Assembly: GCA_003058495.1 (NCBI GenBank)
Contig: QBVC01000020.1
Span: 62,001 to 126,000 of the forward strand
DNA from: a gamma proteobacterium symbiont of Ctena orbiculata
GTDB lineage: Bacteria > Pseudomonadota > Gammaproteobacteria > Chromatiales > Chromatiaceae
DNA: 64,000 bases
Reading direction: 5' to 3'
In this document: positions 1-8,560 of the stretch, piece after piece
Numbering within the stretch: position 1 is the first letter of the stretch
Layout: every line of letters begins with the position of its first letter
Translations under genes and position numbers: made by a program
Notes under the pieces: model-generated
Told to the model about the DNA's origin: nothing
What the model saw: only the letters and a program-made list of their open reading frames with translations
Database searches by the model: none

Positions 1-1
1 G

Positions 2-172
2 GACCTCTCGGAGCGGCGGGCGATCTCGGTGAAGAATGCATTGATGCAGGCCGGGGTCGACGGCTCGCGCATCGACACCATGGGGCTTGGCGAGAGTCAG
101 CCCATTACCGACAACAGCACCTCGGCGGGACGTCTGAAGAACCGCCGGGTGGAGATCGTGATTCGCGACTGA
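2..172 (+). CDS. OmpA-family C-terminal domain protein (3' end only)
   Basis: Only the last 56 codons are inside the window; the gene starts before base 1. The visible part has the end of an OmpA-like peptidoglycan-binding domain: an LSERRA helix start, a GLGESQP turn, and the closing GRLKNRRVEI signature followed by IRD and TGA. Such domains bind diaminopimelate-containing peptidoglycan and anchor outer-membrane or flagellar-stator-like proteins to the wall. Which protein class it belongs to cannot be told from this fragment. A strong hairpin terminator follows 36 bases after the stop. Confidence 0.85.
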   Translation, partial: DLSERRAISVKNALMQAGVDGSRIDTMGLGESQPITDNSTSAGRLKNRRVEIVIRD

Positions 173-207
173 GCGGACGCCACTGTCCCACGCCTTAATA
201 CAGCGTA

Positions 208-233
208 CGGGTGCGGTCCAACCGCACCCGTTT
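208..233 (+). terminator. Intrinsic terminator after the OmpA-domain gene
   Basis: A perfect 10-bp stem (208-217 pairing with 221-230) encloses a 3-base loop and is followed by TTT. It lies just after the OmpA-domain gene on the plus strand. It also sits past the stop of the convergent minus-strand membrane protein, so it may serve both directions. Confidence 0.8.
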
Positions 234-240
234 CCATGCG

Positions 241-2166
241 CTACCCGGCCGCCGGCACAGGATGCGGCCTGTTTCTGGAAGCCAACCTGGAGAGAAAGAG
301 CATCGTCAGCAGGCAATAGCCGAGCGCCTTCAACGGCGAGGACCAGGGCGAGTGGTTCGCCTCTATCCGCTGTGCCGCTGCAGGCCGTATGGTCACGATT
401 CTCTCCCCTGCCTTGGCCGAGGTGAGATCCACCAGCTCACTGTATCCATCCGACTCGATCAGCACCCGACCCCTCTCCCTGCCCGTGGACAGCACGAGCT
501 CAAGCGCCAAACCCTGCGTCGCCAGGCTGGCCATCAGGACGCCACTGCTGCTGTTCCCACTGAGCCGTCCATGTTCATCGGTCTGCCAGCCATGGGGTGA
601 CAGTTCGCCCTCCACATTGACGCCCATCCAGGCGGGTTTCGAGGCCCTTTGCAGACCCTTCAAGACCACCCTCCTTTGATCCATTGGCGTCAGGCTCAGC
701 CGGCGCTCGACCGGCGGCAGGGGATCGGCTGTCGCCACCAGGCCGACCCCAGTACCAAGCAACAGGATCAGGGCCCCGATTGTCCAGTTGCCGATAGCCC
801 GGCCACGGCCCACACCGTCAGATAAAAGCAATGAAAACACCGTTATCGCCATGCCGAGGTATACCGAAAAACCTGACCAGTAGAAGTAGCGGTATTCAGC
901 TGAAACCGTCACCAGGAAGTAGCTCAGAATATTGACCAGGCCCGAGCACAGCAGTGCCATGGCGAAGAGGCCCTCCCCGTTGATCTCCGCCCGCGAGTGG
1001 ATCAACAGCGTAAGACCGATCATGGCGAGGAGCGCGAACAGCAGCGGTCTGCCGAGCAGATCATTGAGCGGCGAGGTCACATAGCCTTGCACCAGCCTTG
1101 TCGCCAGCCTGGGTGGATCGGTATCGACCTCCCAATGGAACAGCTCGCTCTCTCCCGGTTTGTAGAACATGGCGCGGGAGTTGGGATCGCTGATACTTTT
1201 GTGAAAACTGGCTGAGTTCAGCCTGAACAGGGCAAGCGGGTTGTCGAGCACCGCGCCCATCCATGCCCTGGTCAACCTGTCGGAGCCCCATAGTTTCTGC
1301 CGCATAAGCTGTTTGTGTATAAAGCCGCACTTGCCCCAAAGCGCGGCCGTGTCCCACTGTATCGGCGTATAGCAGGACTCGACGATTCTTCTCGCCTGAT
1401 CGTCGCTCCACTCCCCCGGAAAGAGATTGCTACCCTCCATATAGGAGAGGCCGAGCAGTTGATAGGTTTTTATACTGTCACCCGGATGTGATCTCTCTGC
1501 CCGAGTCAATGTCAACAGCGAGCCATGGAGCGTCGGCATCAACAGCAGCATAACCGTGGCGGCGAGCAGGTTGCGCCGCCAACCCAGTCCGTGATTGATA
1601 TAGAGCAGCAGCGGAATGATCGCAAAAACGGTATTCAAGCGGGTCAGAAAACCGGCCAGGAGCAACAGGTTGGCGACAACAAGAAAGAACGCCCTCTTAC
1701 CCCGGGGCGCGCCATCCCGGTTCGCCAGATAGCCGAACACGGCCGCCGCAAGCAACCATCCCACCAGCAGCACGTCCTTATGCACATTACCCAGCATATT
1801 GAAGGCGCCGGGCAGCATGGGGACGATCAAGATAGCGATCGACAAGGCGCCGACACGCCGGCTATAGCTGAGTGCCAACGCCGCGAGGCTGCCCCATATC
1901 AATAGATTGACCAGGACGACAAAACCGAACGGACCGGGAACCAGGGCATGGATCAATGACCATACCAGGGTGGAAAACGGCGCATGCCAGTCGCTGTAGC
2001 GTTGGGTATGTATCTGCGTCAGCTGATTGGTGGAGTCCGGATTCAAATAGCCGGGATAGCTGGCGTAGAGGACAAACAGGATCGCTGACAGAACCAGCAC
2101 GACGGTGATGAATCTGGATCTCGCCGAATCCGTTTTTCCTCTATCGCCTTCGCTCGAGCCTTGCAT
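241..2166 (-). CDS. Large multi-pass membrane protein, GT-C glycosyltransferase-like
   Basis: A protein of about 642 residues starting at ATG 2166, eight bases after the gtrA-like stop; the longer reading frame overlaps gtrA and is less likely. It has an N-terminal membrane segment, then a YPGYLNPDS loop and a HAPFSTLVW stretch, about nine further membrane segments, a C-terminal soluble domain of roughly 130 residues and a last membrane segment. The acidic loop after the first helix and many helices fit GT-C type transferases that use polyprenyl-phosphate sugars. Its place after GT2 and GtrA genes matches the third, variable gene of gtr modules, where the product adds the sugar to O-antigen or another glycan. 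The specific substrate cannot be inferred. Confidence 0.7.
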   Translation of the reverse strand: MQGSSEGDRGKTDSARSRFITVVLVLSAILFVLYASYPGYLNPDSTNQLTQIHTQRYSDWHAPFSTLVWSLIHALVPGPFGFVVLVNLLIWGSLAALALSYSRRVGALSIAILIVPMLPGAFNMLGNVHKDVLLVGWLLAAAVFGYLANRDGAPRGKRAFFLVVANLLLLAGFLTRLNTVFAIIPLLLYINHGLGWRRNLLAATVMLLLMPTLHGSLLTLTRAERSHPGDSIKTYQLLGLSYMEGSNLFPGEWSDDQARRIVESCYTPIQWDTAALWGKCGFIHKQLMRQKLWGSDRLTRAWMGAVLDNPLALFRLNSASFHKSISDPNSRAMFYKPGESELFHWEVDTDPPRLATRLVQGYVTSPLNDLLGRPLLFALLAMIGLTLLIHSRAEINGEGLFAMALLCSGLVNILSYFLVTVSAEYRYFYWSGFSVYLGMAITVFSLLLSDGVGRGRAIGNWTIGALILLLGTGVGLVATADPLPPVERRLSLTPMDQRRVVLKGLQRASKPAWMGVNVEGELSPHGWQTDEHGRLSGNSSSGVLMASLATQGLALELVLSTGRERGRVLIESDGYSELVDLTSAKAGERIVTIRPAAAQRIEANHSPWSSPLKALGYCLLTMLFLSRLASRNRPHPVPAAG

Positions 2167-2174
2167 GAAAAGCG

Positions 2175-2558
2175 CTATTTCGGATAGGTAAAGACGAAGT
2201 GCTTGGCCAGCATGAAATTGACAAGCATGCCTGCAAGGGCGCCTACCGCGACCGCGACGGGCAGCCACAAAGTTGTGAGATCGAATAGTTTCACCAGCGT
2301 GGAATAGATCAGGAGATTGACTACCCCGCCACCCAGGGCGGTCGTGAAATAGCGGGAGAACTCTGTAATCAAGGAAGATTCCCGGTAATTGCTGAAGGTG
2401 TGCTTTCTGTTAATGAGCCAGGTGGCGACAACCGCCGCAGTGAAGGAGAAGAGCCGCCCCAGGTGGGGACCCAGAAATAGATTGGCCAGCAGGAGAACGG
2501 TGACATCGACCAGATAACCTACGCTTCCGGCCACCGCGAACATACCGATCTGTCTCAT
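2175..2558 (-). CDS. GtrA-like flippase family protein
   Basis: 127 residues with four hydrophobic helices in the GtrA pattern: RQIGMFAVAGSVGYLVD at the N-terminus, a WLINRKHTF motif between helices 2 and 3, and a final helix ending NFMLAKHFVF. The family is thought to flip undecaprenyl-phosphate-glucose, or a similar lipid-linked sugar, across the inner membrane. It lies 3 bases after the GT2 gene and 8 bases before the large membrane protein, so the three are almost certainly co-transcribed. Confidence 0.88.
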   Translation of the reverse strand: MRQIGMFAVAGSVGYLVDVTVLLLANLFLGPHLGRLFSFTAAVVATWLINRKHTFSNYRESSLITEFSRYFTTALGGGVVNLLIYSTLVKLFDLTTLWLPVAVAVGALAGMLVNFMLAKHFVFTYPK

Positions 2559-2561
2559 GGC

Positions 2562-3599
2562 CTAGTTTTCATATCCTTTCGGCTTGGAAACGCCGGACAT
2601 GGAGAGGTAGTGCAGCTGTTTTATCTCCCGCCTGCCGATGGTGACCGTTTCCAGGATAACCCCCGTAATGAAACAGATGACCCCCGTCACCGACAAGCCG
2701 GTACTCAGAATGGCGGTCGGAAATCTTGGCACAAACCCGGTGTCGGCATAGGTGACCAGCAAAGGCGCGGCGAGGACTATCGCCGCCAGGACAAAGATCA
2801 GTGCGGCCAGGCTGTAAAACCGCAGCGGCCGCTCCACGGCAAACAGCTTGATTATGGTCTTGAGAATGCGCAAGCCGTCGGCATAGGTACGCAGCTTACT
2901 CTCCGACTCATTCGGCCTGGCGCCGTAGGGCGTGCGCATTTCGTCGCTGGGCATGCGCAGTTCGAGGGCATGGATGGTGAGCTCAGTCTCGATCTCGAAA
3001 CCCTTGGACATCGCGGGAAAGGATTTAACGAAGCGGCGGGAGAAGACCCGGTATCCCGACAGCATATCGGTGAAGCCGCTGCCGAAGATAGCCGTCATGG
3101 TGCGGGTAAGCATACGATTGCCGAGGCGGTGTCCCCTTCGATAGGCCTGGCTCTGATGATGACTGCGAATACCGACCACCATATCCAGATTATCCCGCAA
3201 CAGTTTACCGATCATCATCGGCGCGCTCGGCGCATGGTAGGTTGCATCACCGTCCGCCATCACGTAGATATCGGCATCCACGTCGGCGAACATGCGTCTG
3301 ACCACATTACCCTTGCCCGGCAGGTTGACCCGCATCACCACCGCCCCCGCTTGCTCGGCCATTTCAGCCGTCCGGTCCGTCGAATTGTTGTCGAAGACAT
3401 AGACGGTGGCCGCCGGCAGGGCGAGACGAAAATCACTGATCACCCGTGCGATCGCGGCCTCTTCATTGTAACAGGGAAGAATCACCGCCAACCGGTGATC
3501 GACGGGTTTGAGACAACCATCGGCGGCTTGCCGATAGTAGTATGCCTCGGACGACGGCACTGACTCCCTTGCAGGTGATTCCATATACCTTGAATCCAT
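2562..3599 (-). CDS. Family 2 glycosyltransferase, DPM1/GtrB-like
   Basis: 345 residues. The GT-A domain begins near residue 37 with AVILPCYNEE, followed by a DNNSTD nucleotide-binding motif, a DGDATY (DxD-type) metal site, and an MLSGYRVFSRRF region as in polyprenyl-phosphate hexose synthases. Two hydrophobic segments near residues 260-320 anchor it in the inner membrane. It probably loads a sugar from a nucleotide donor onto polyprenyl phosphate for the GtrA-like flippase downstream. The N-terminal 30 residues are poorly defined; a later ATG six codons in is possible, because no clear ribosome site precedes the first ATG. Confidence 0.85.
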   Translation of the reverse strand: MDSRYMESPARESVPSSEAYYYRQAADGCLKPVDHRLAVILPCYNEEAAIARVISDFRLALPAATVYVFDNNSTDRTAEMAEQAGAVVMRVNLPGKGNVVRRMFADVDADIYVMADGDATYHAPSAPMMIGKLLRDNLDMVVGIRSHHQSQAYRRGHRLGNRMLTRTMTAIFGSGFTDMLSGYRVFSRRFVKSFPAMSKGFEIETELTIHALELRMPSDEMRTPYGARPNESESKLRTYADGLRILKTIIKLFAVERPLRFYSLAALIFVLAAIVLAAPLLVTYADTGFVPRFPTAILSTGLSVTGVICFITGVILETVTIGRREIKQLHYLSMSGVSKPKGYEN

Positions 3600-3908
3600 T
3601 ATGAAAAAATCATTGAAAAACAGGCCCTCAGTCCGTTAACAATACCTCAAGTTGGTGAGAAATGCAGCCAACGGGTGAGCCAATCCGCGACCGCACAACT
3701 CTCTCAGCATCGATTCGGAGAGATACGGGGCCTGATTCAATACGGCCAGGCAGACAGGGCATCAGGCCGACAAGGGGCGACGGCCGCGGCAGAGGTGCCG
3801 GGTGAGAAGATGGCGACGGCGGATCAAGGGCAGGGTGGCCGGCACCGGTGAGCGTCCATCGACACCGCAGCGGTTGCGGTGTCGATGGACGAACGCTGCC
3901 CCTATTGC
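3600..3908. other. Intergenic region with one large inverted repeat
   Basis: About 310 bases between the gtr-like trio and the cbiM-like gene. No open frame with a convincing ribosome site is seen on either strand. The only structure is the perfect inverted repeat at 3853-3891. The promoter of the trio must lie here, but I cannot point to clear hexamers. Confidence 0.6.
3853..3891 (-). terminator. Perfect 16-bp-stem hairpin after the cyanate operon
   Basis: Bases 3853-3868 pair without mismatch with 3876-3891 around a 7-base loop, 17 bases beyond the stop of the cbiM-like gene. There is no T run on either strand, so it is not a textbook intrinsic terminator. It may stabilise the 3' end of the operon transcript or be Rho-assisted. 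Confidence 0.6.
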
Positions 3909-4583
3909 TTACGCCTGGTAGAGACGGGAGTGAAAGAGCAGGCTGTTTTCGAGTCTGTGCAGCGACTTCGCTGCGGCAAGGACCGCCAGATCGATCAACG
4001 GCTCGACCAGGATCACCAGCATGTAGGCGGCGCTGAAGCCGGCAACCGCTGCCAGATTCTCCGCGCCGAAACCCTGACCGTAGGTCGCCCAGAAACCGAC
4101 CCAGGCCACCACGCCGGCCTGGAAGGCCGTCGACAGTTTGAGTGCCTGGCCGTAGCTCACGTCTTTATAGGCGGTGTCTGCCGGGATGATGCAGCGCGCC
4201 AGCTGGTCGATGACGAACAGGGGCACCAGCAGGCTGGTGACATTCATGCCGTACTGGGGCAGATCGGCGGGAGCCAACAGGCCCCCCTGGGCCAGCAGGC
4301 CCATGGCGAGGCCGATCGCCGCCGGGGCGGCGCCGAAGATCAGAAAGAGGGTTGAGCCCAGGATGAAGTGCACCTCGGAGACACCCACCGGATAGTGAGG
4401 CAAGACCTCGAAGAAACAGAATACGAGAAGCGACGATAGCAGCGCACGAACGCCAAATGCGGCGAGTCCGTCCTTTCTGATCGTCTTCAAGGAGTGCTTG
4501 GCCGCGTAGAGGAAAACCCCTGCCGCGGTTGCATAGCCAAGTGCCATTTTTGCGCCCACTACGACGCCTGGTTCGATGTGCAT
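3909..4583 (-). CDS. CbiM-like metal (Ni/Co) permease, standalone
   Basis: 225 residues from ATG 4583, chosen because the family needs a free N-terminus beginning Met-His; here it reads MHIEPGVV. In CbiM/NikM proteins that N-terminal Met-His and nearby His residues form the metal site. At least six hydrophobic helices follow, with a PHYPVGVSEVH segment that includes a likely second ligand His. The usual partners (CbiN, CbiQ, CbiO) are absent here. It is the last gene of the cyanate operon, about 105 bases after cynS and in the same operon as a CobW GTPase. That suggests metal supply to an enzyme used under the same conditions, but this is inference. Confidence 0.75.
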   Translation of the reverse strand: MHIEPGVVVGAKMALGYATAAGVFLYAAKHSLKTIRKDGLAAFGVRALLSSLLVFCFFEVLPHYPVGVSEVHFILGSTLFLIFGAAPAAIGLAMGLLAQGGLLAPADLPQYGMNVTSLLVPLFVIDQLARCIIPADTAYKDVSYGQALKLSTAFQAGVVAWVGFWATYGQGFGAENLAAVAGFSAAYMLVILVEPLIDLAVLAAAKSLHRLENSLLFHSRLYQA

Positions 4584-4689
4584 ATCTATATCCTCTAAGT
4601 CTTGTCTTACAGCTGCCGCCGGACACTGCGCCAACGACGTTTCCAAATCCCTGTCTGGATTATCAAACCCATCCCTGAGATGGATCCCC

Positions 4690-5130
4690 TTACCAGGTTT
4701 TGTAGGGGAGGAACTTACCGCTCATGGTCACCAGCACCCGGTCACCGGCTGGATTCTCTTCCTTGTCGATTTTCATCGAGAAGTCGATGGCCGACATGAT
4801 GCCGTCGCCGAACTTCTCATTGATGATCTCTTTGATGGTCTCGCCGTAGACACCGACGATCTCGTACCAGCGGTAGATAACCGGATCGGTCGGCACGATC
4901 TGCTCCCATTTCTTGGTGGGAAACAGCTGCAGGGTGGCGGATACCTCGTCCGAGAGCCCGAGGGCCGTACAGAGCTTGTCGGCATACTCGGCCTCCAGGG
5001 TATTCATGCCCAGGCAGGCGGATGTCACGAACACCGGATCCAATCCAACCACCTCCGCGATGGCCTCCCAGCCCATTCCCGACTTGAGCTTGGCTTCCAT
5101 TATGGCTTCTGTCATCTCTATCTTTTTCAT
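4690..5130 (-). CDS. cynS: Cyanate hydratase (cyanase)
   Basis: 146 residues, slightly shorter than the 156-residue E. coli enzyme. It catalyses bicarbonate-dependent breakdown of cyanate to ammonia and carbon dioxide in the cytoplasm, as a homodecamer in known cases. An N-terminal helical domain (1-70) is followed by the catalytic domain with TDPVIYRWYE, EKFGDGIMSAIDF and the C-terminal GKFLPYKTW. The active-site Arg, Glu and Ser map to R87, E90 and S113. It lies 44 bases after the WD40 gene within a seven-gene operon that begins with an NrtA/CynA-like transporter, which gives a full cyanate uptake and degradation route. Confidence 0.96.
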   Translation of the reverse strand: MKKIEMTEAIMEAKLKSGMGWEAIAEVVGLDPVFVTSACLGMNTLEAEYADKLCTALGLSDEVSATLQLFPTKKWEQIVPTDPVIYRWYEIVGVYGETIKEIINEKFGDGIMSAIDFSMKIDKEENPAGDRVLVTMSGKFLPYKTW

Positions 5131-5174
5131 GGCTTTGCCTCTAACTTATTTAGTATGAATAGGGAGGAGGGGGC

Positions 5175-6215
5175 TTAGCGTCCATCCCCCAGGTTAAAAA
5201 GTCGCACTACGCCATCGACGCTGCCAACGGCCAACCCGTGGCCGCCGGGCTGCCAGGCCAGCGCCGTGATCTCGCTGCCCAGTTCCATCTCGAAGGCCAC
5301 CAGGTGATCCGCACTCCAGATACAGAGTCTTCCGTTGCGGTCTGCACTGGCCAGCCACACGCCGTTGGGAGCGTACGCCAGGGCGGTCAGGGTATGACTG
5401 TGTCGGCGCAGCGGGGTGGCGCGACGAGTGCCCTGCTTCGCATCCAGGTCCCACAACACCAGGTCGCTGCCGCCGCAGCTGGCGATTCGCAGCTGCTTCG
5501 GGTGCCAGCTCAACGCCGAAACCTTTCCCGGATAGCCGCTCATGCTGAGTTGTCGGGGGGTGGCGCCCGGAAGCTGCAGGCGGATATGGAGAAATCCGTC
5601 CTGGGTTCCCGCCGCCAGGGCGTGGCCGTCATGGCTCCAGGCCAGAGAGACTGCGGCACCGGGAAAGTTCAAAACCCGGGTCGGCTGCCAGCTGCCCAGA
5701 TTCCAGAGGTAGACACCCTTGTTGGCGGCGCTGGCCAGGCGGCGACCCTTGGGCGCCCAGGCCAGGGCCGCCAGGTTGCCCGGGTGGCCGTCCCATTCAC
5801 TGGTGTTGCCATCCGCATCGCGTACGTAGAGCCGGGAACCGGCGACACCGGCCAGGGTCCTGCCGTCGGCGGACCAGGCCAGATGCTCTGCCCAGTTGTG
5901 GTCTCGCCCCAGGGTCTCCAGGGGCTCGCCGGTATCCGCCCGCCATAACAGCAGGGCGCCGTCCTCACCGGTGGTGGCGATGGTGTCGCCGGCGGGACTG
6001 GGGGAGATCCGGGTAATTCCCTGCCGGTGGGCCTGAACACGGAATTTCCACTCCGCATCCAGCTGGAAGGCGCAGAGTTCGCCGTCCGCGGTGCCGGCAA
6101 GCAGCAGCTTCCCGGAGGGCAACCAGGCGATATCGGCGATGCTCTCACCCAGCACCGTCGCCCAGGCCAGTTCAGCACCACCCGCGGTCGCTGCCGCCAC
6201 GCTCAAGCCTTGCAT
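5175..6215 (-). CDS. WD40-repeat beta-propeller protein
   Basis: 346 residues made almost wholly of WD40-like repeats, with repeated units such as DIAWLPSGKLL, HLAWSADGRTL, ALAWAPKGRRL, SLAWSHDGHAL, ALSWHPKQLRI and ALAYAPNGVWL. This suggests one seven-bladed propeller. No signal peptide or catalytic motif is present, so a scaffold or partner role in the cytoplasm is most likely. Its ATG at 6215 overlaps the end of the CobW gene by 13 bases, so the two are translationally coupled and may act together. Confidence 0.9.
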   Translation of the reverse strand: MQGLSVAAATAGGAELAWATVLGESIADIAWLPSGKLLLAGTADGELCAFQLDAEWKFRVQAHRQGITRISPSPAGDTIATTGEDGALLLWRADTGEPLETLGRDHNWAEHLAWSADGRTLAGVAGSRLYVRDADGNTSEWDGHPGNLAALAWAPKGRRLASAANKGVYLWNLGSWQPTRVLNFPGAAVSLAWSHDGHALAAGTQDGFLHIRLQLPGATPRQLSMSGYPGKVSALSWHPKQLRIASCGGSDLVLWDLDAKQGTRRATPLRRHSHTLTALAYAPNGVWLASADRNGRLCIWSADHLVAFEMELGSEITALAWQPGGHGLAVGSVDGVVRLFNLGDGR

Positions 6216-7594
6216 TGCGCCAATCCTCTCTCCAGTTCCATGCGATCCAGGTCGCGACCGATAAAGACCAGCTGGCTGTGTCGAACCTCACCGCTCCAGG
6301 GACGCCCGAATTTGCCGTCGAACAGCATATGCACTCCCTGGAACAGGAAGCGTTCGCTCTTACCCGCGAGCGCCAGGATCCCCTTGAAGCGAAAAATGTC
6401 CGGACCCTTTTGACGCAGCAGCGAGACCACCCAGCTCTCGAACTTCTGCTGATCCAGGTCCCCGGGCAGGTGAATACCGACTGAGCCCACCCGCTCGTCG
6501 TGGCTGTGGGGACTTGCGTACTCCTGCTGCCTCAGCGCCGAGACAGCCTGACCGTCCAGGGAGAGGGTCATGTCGAACTCTTCCGGCAGATGCTGAGTGA
6601 ACAGCAGATAGCGGCCGGGTCTGGGGATGACCAACCGGTAACGGGAATCCGAGGCTCCATCCACCGGCAGGCGGTAGAGCGCCTTCGCCGGGATCAGTCC
6701 GGTATCGGCCAGTGGCGCCGCCTCGCCGGAGTAGAGCAGGATGCTGCTCTCCTTCCAGGCTTGGAAACTCTGCTCATCGTCTATCGCCCCCAGGACGATG
6801 TCGATCGAGGGATCGGGGCCAGGCCGGAAGCCCAGTTCGTAGCTGCCCGCCTCCAGGTCATACTCACCGGACCACTCAAAGGGGAGCTCCTCCTGCAGAA
6901 AGTCGGGGGTCTCCGCCACCTTGGCCTCCAGATCGAAGGCGCAGATCCCGAGGACCTTGTCCAGGTCGATGGCGCCATGCCGGGTGTGATGAATGCGCGC
7001 CAGACGGTTGCGCCCCCGTATTGCCTCGGTGAGGGCACTCAACGCCGCGTCACCGACCAGGTCAATCTTGTTGACCAGGACCACATCGGCGAATGCCAAT
7101 TGCGCCTCGCACTCATCGGACTCACCCAGGTGCTGCACCACATGCTTGGCGTCCACCAGGGTGACGATGGCGTCCAGGCGCAGCTTCTCCTTCATCTCCT
7201 CGTCCATGAAGAAGGTCTGGGCCACCGGACCCGGGTCGGCCATGCCGGTGGTCTCGATCAGGATATGATCGAACTTGTGCTTGCGACGCATCAGGCGGCC
7301 GAGGATGCGGATCAGATCGCCGCGCACCGTGCAGCAGATGCAGCCGTTGTTCATCTCGAAGATCTCTTCATCGGACTGCACCACCAGCTCGTGGTCGATG
7401 CCGATCTCGCCATACTCGTTTTCGATCACCGCGATGCGCTTGCCGTGCTGCTCGGTGAGGATCCGGTTCAACAGGGTCGTCTTGCCGGAACCGAGAAATC
7501 CGGTCAGCACCGTCACCGGCACCCGACCGTCGTCGGCCACATGCTCGTCACCGCTGTCGTGTTCGCTGCAGGTTTCCTCAAGACAAGCCGTCAT
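6203..7594 (-). CDS. CobW/P47K-family GTPase metallochaperone
   Basis: 463 residues. The G1 loop GFLGSGKTT is at 32-40, the family GCICC metal-binding motif at 84-88, ETTGMADP follows as switch/Walker-B region, and VNKIDLV is the guanine-specificity motif. A C-terminal CobW_C domain carries HSHDERVGSVGIH and the DGKFGRPW segment typical of the family. The His- and Asp-rich N-terminus (about residues 10-25) may add metal binding. COG0523 GTPases hand metals such as zinc, cobalt or iron to target enzymes; the target here is unknown because cyanase needs no metal. It lies 20 bases after the ATPase gene. Confidence 0.92.
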   Translation of the reverse strand: MTACLEETCSEHDSGDEHVADDGRVPVTVLTGFLGSGKTTLLNRILTEQHGKRIAVIENEYGEIGIDHELVVQSDEEIFEMNNGCICCTVRGDLIRILGRLMRRKHKFDHILIETTGMADPGPVAQTFFMDEEMKEKLRLDAIVTLVDAKHVVQHLGESDECEAQLAFADVVLVNKIDLVGDAALSALTEAIRGRNRLARIHHTRHGAIDLDKVLGICAFDLEAKVAETPDFLQEELPFEWSGEYDLEAGSYELGFRPGPDPSIDIVLGAIDDEQSFQAWKESSILLYSGEAAPLADTGLIPAKALYRLPVDGASDSRYRLVIPRPGRYLLFTQHLPEEFDMTLSLDGQAVSALRQQEYASPHSHDERVGSVGIHLPGDLDQQKFESWVVSLLRQKGPDIFRFKGILALAGKSERFLFQGVHMLFDGKFGRPWSGEVRHSQLVFIGRDLDRMELERGLAQCKA

Positions 7595-7614
7595 ACCCTA
7601 ACTCTCTCGGTTGG

Positions 7615-8553
7615 TTACTGATTCGCCGCCTGCGCCGCCTGTTCACTCGGCAACGCCTCGATGTCCCGGGCCGGATTGACCTCCGCGGGAAATACCCGCA
7701 CATAGCCGTCCGGCTTGCCGGTTTCCGCCTTGACCTCCCGCTCGGCACCCGGACCCCCTGCCAGCTCCTTGGAGCGCATCACCAGGAAGTCGACCAGGTG
7801 GTTGCGGATCGGGTAGTAACCGGGATCGTGGATGATGGTGGTGCGATCCCTGGGCCTGGGAATATCGACCTTCACCGACTCGGCAATCCGCGCATAGGGC
7901 CCGTTGGTCATCAGCAGGATGCGATCGGCCAGCAGGATCGCCTCGTCGACGTCGTGGGTGATCATGAAAACGGTCTGATGGGTCTCGCTCCAGATCTTCA
8001 GCAGCTCGTCCTGGATGTTGCCCCGGGTCAGCGCATCGAGGGCGCCGAAGGGCTCGTCCAGCAGCAACAGCTTGGGTTCGATGGCGAAGGCGCGGGCGAT
8101 GGAGACCCGCTGGCGCATGCCGCCGGAGAGCTCGAAGGGCTTGCGCTCCTCCGCGCCATCCCCCAGGCCCACCATCTGCAGGTATTTGTAGGCGTGCTCG
8201 CGCACCTGCTCGCGGCTCCACTGGGGCCAGCGGGCACGCACCCCGAAGGTTACATTCTTCAGCGCGCTGAGCCAGGGCAGCAGGCTGTAGTTCTGAAACA
8301 CCACACCCCGTTCCAGGGCCGGACCCCCCACCTCCTTCATGTCCATGAAGAGGGCGCCATCGGAAGCACCGTCGAGTCCGGCGAGGATATTCATGATGGT
8401 GGACTTGCCGCAGCCGGAGTGGCCGATGATGCAGACGAACTCCCCCTTGTGGATACCGAAATTGGCATTCTCGAAGACCGTCAACTCTCCATCCTTGGTC
8501 TTGAATCGTTTGCTGAGGTTCTCCGCCTCGACAAAATAGTGTACTGCAGTCAT
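7615..8553 (-). CDS. ABC transporter ATP-binding protein, NrtD/CynD type
   Basis: 312 residues. Walker A GHSGCGKST at 44-52, a Q-loop in VVFQNYSLLPWL, ABC signature LSGGMRQRVSIARA, Walker B LLLLDEPFGALD and the H-loop MITHDVDEA are all intact. The family powers uptake of nitrate, cyanate, bicarbonate, taurine or sulfonates; the cyanase gene in the operon favours cyanate. The C-terminal tail of about 50 residues (ending ASEQAAQAANQ-like) is longer than in minimal ATPases. It begins 7 bases after the permease gene. Confidence 0.93.
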   Translation of the reverse strand: MTAVHYFVEAENLSKRFKTKDGELTVFENANFGIHKGEFVCIIGHSGCGKSTIMNILAGLDGASDGALFMDMKEVGGPALERGVVFQNYSLLPWLSALKNVTFGVRARWPQWSREQVREHAYKYLQMVGLGDGAEERKPFELSGGMRQRVSIARAFAIEPKLLLLDEPFGALDALTRGNIQDELLKIWSETHQTVFMITHDVDEAILLADRILLMTNGPYARIAESVKVDIPRPRDRTTIIHDPGYYPIRNHLVDFLVMRSKELAGGPGAEREVKAETGKPDGYVRVFPAEVNPARDIEALPSEQAAQAANQ

Positions 8554-8560
8554 GGGTTGG

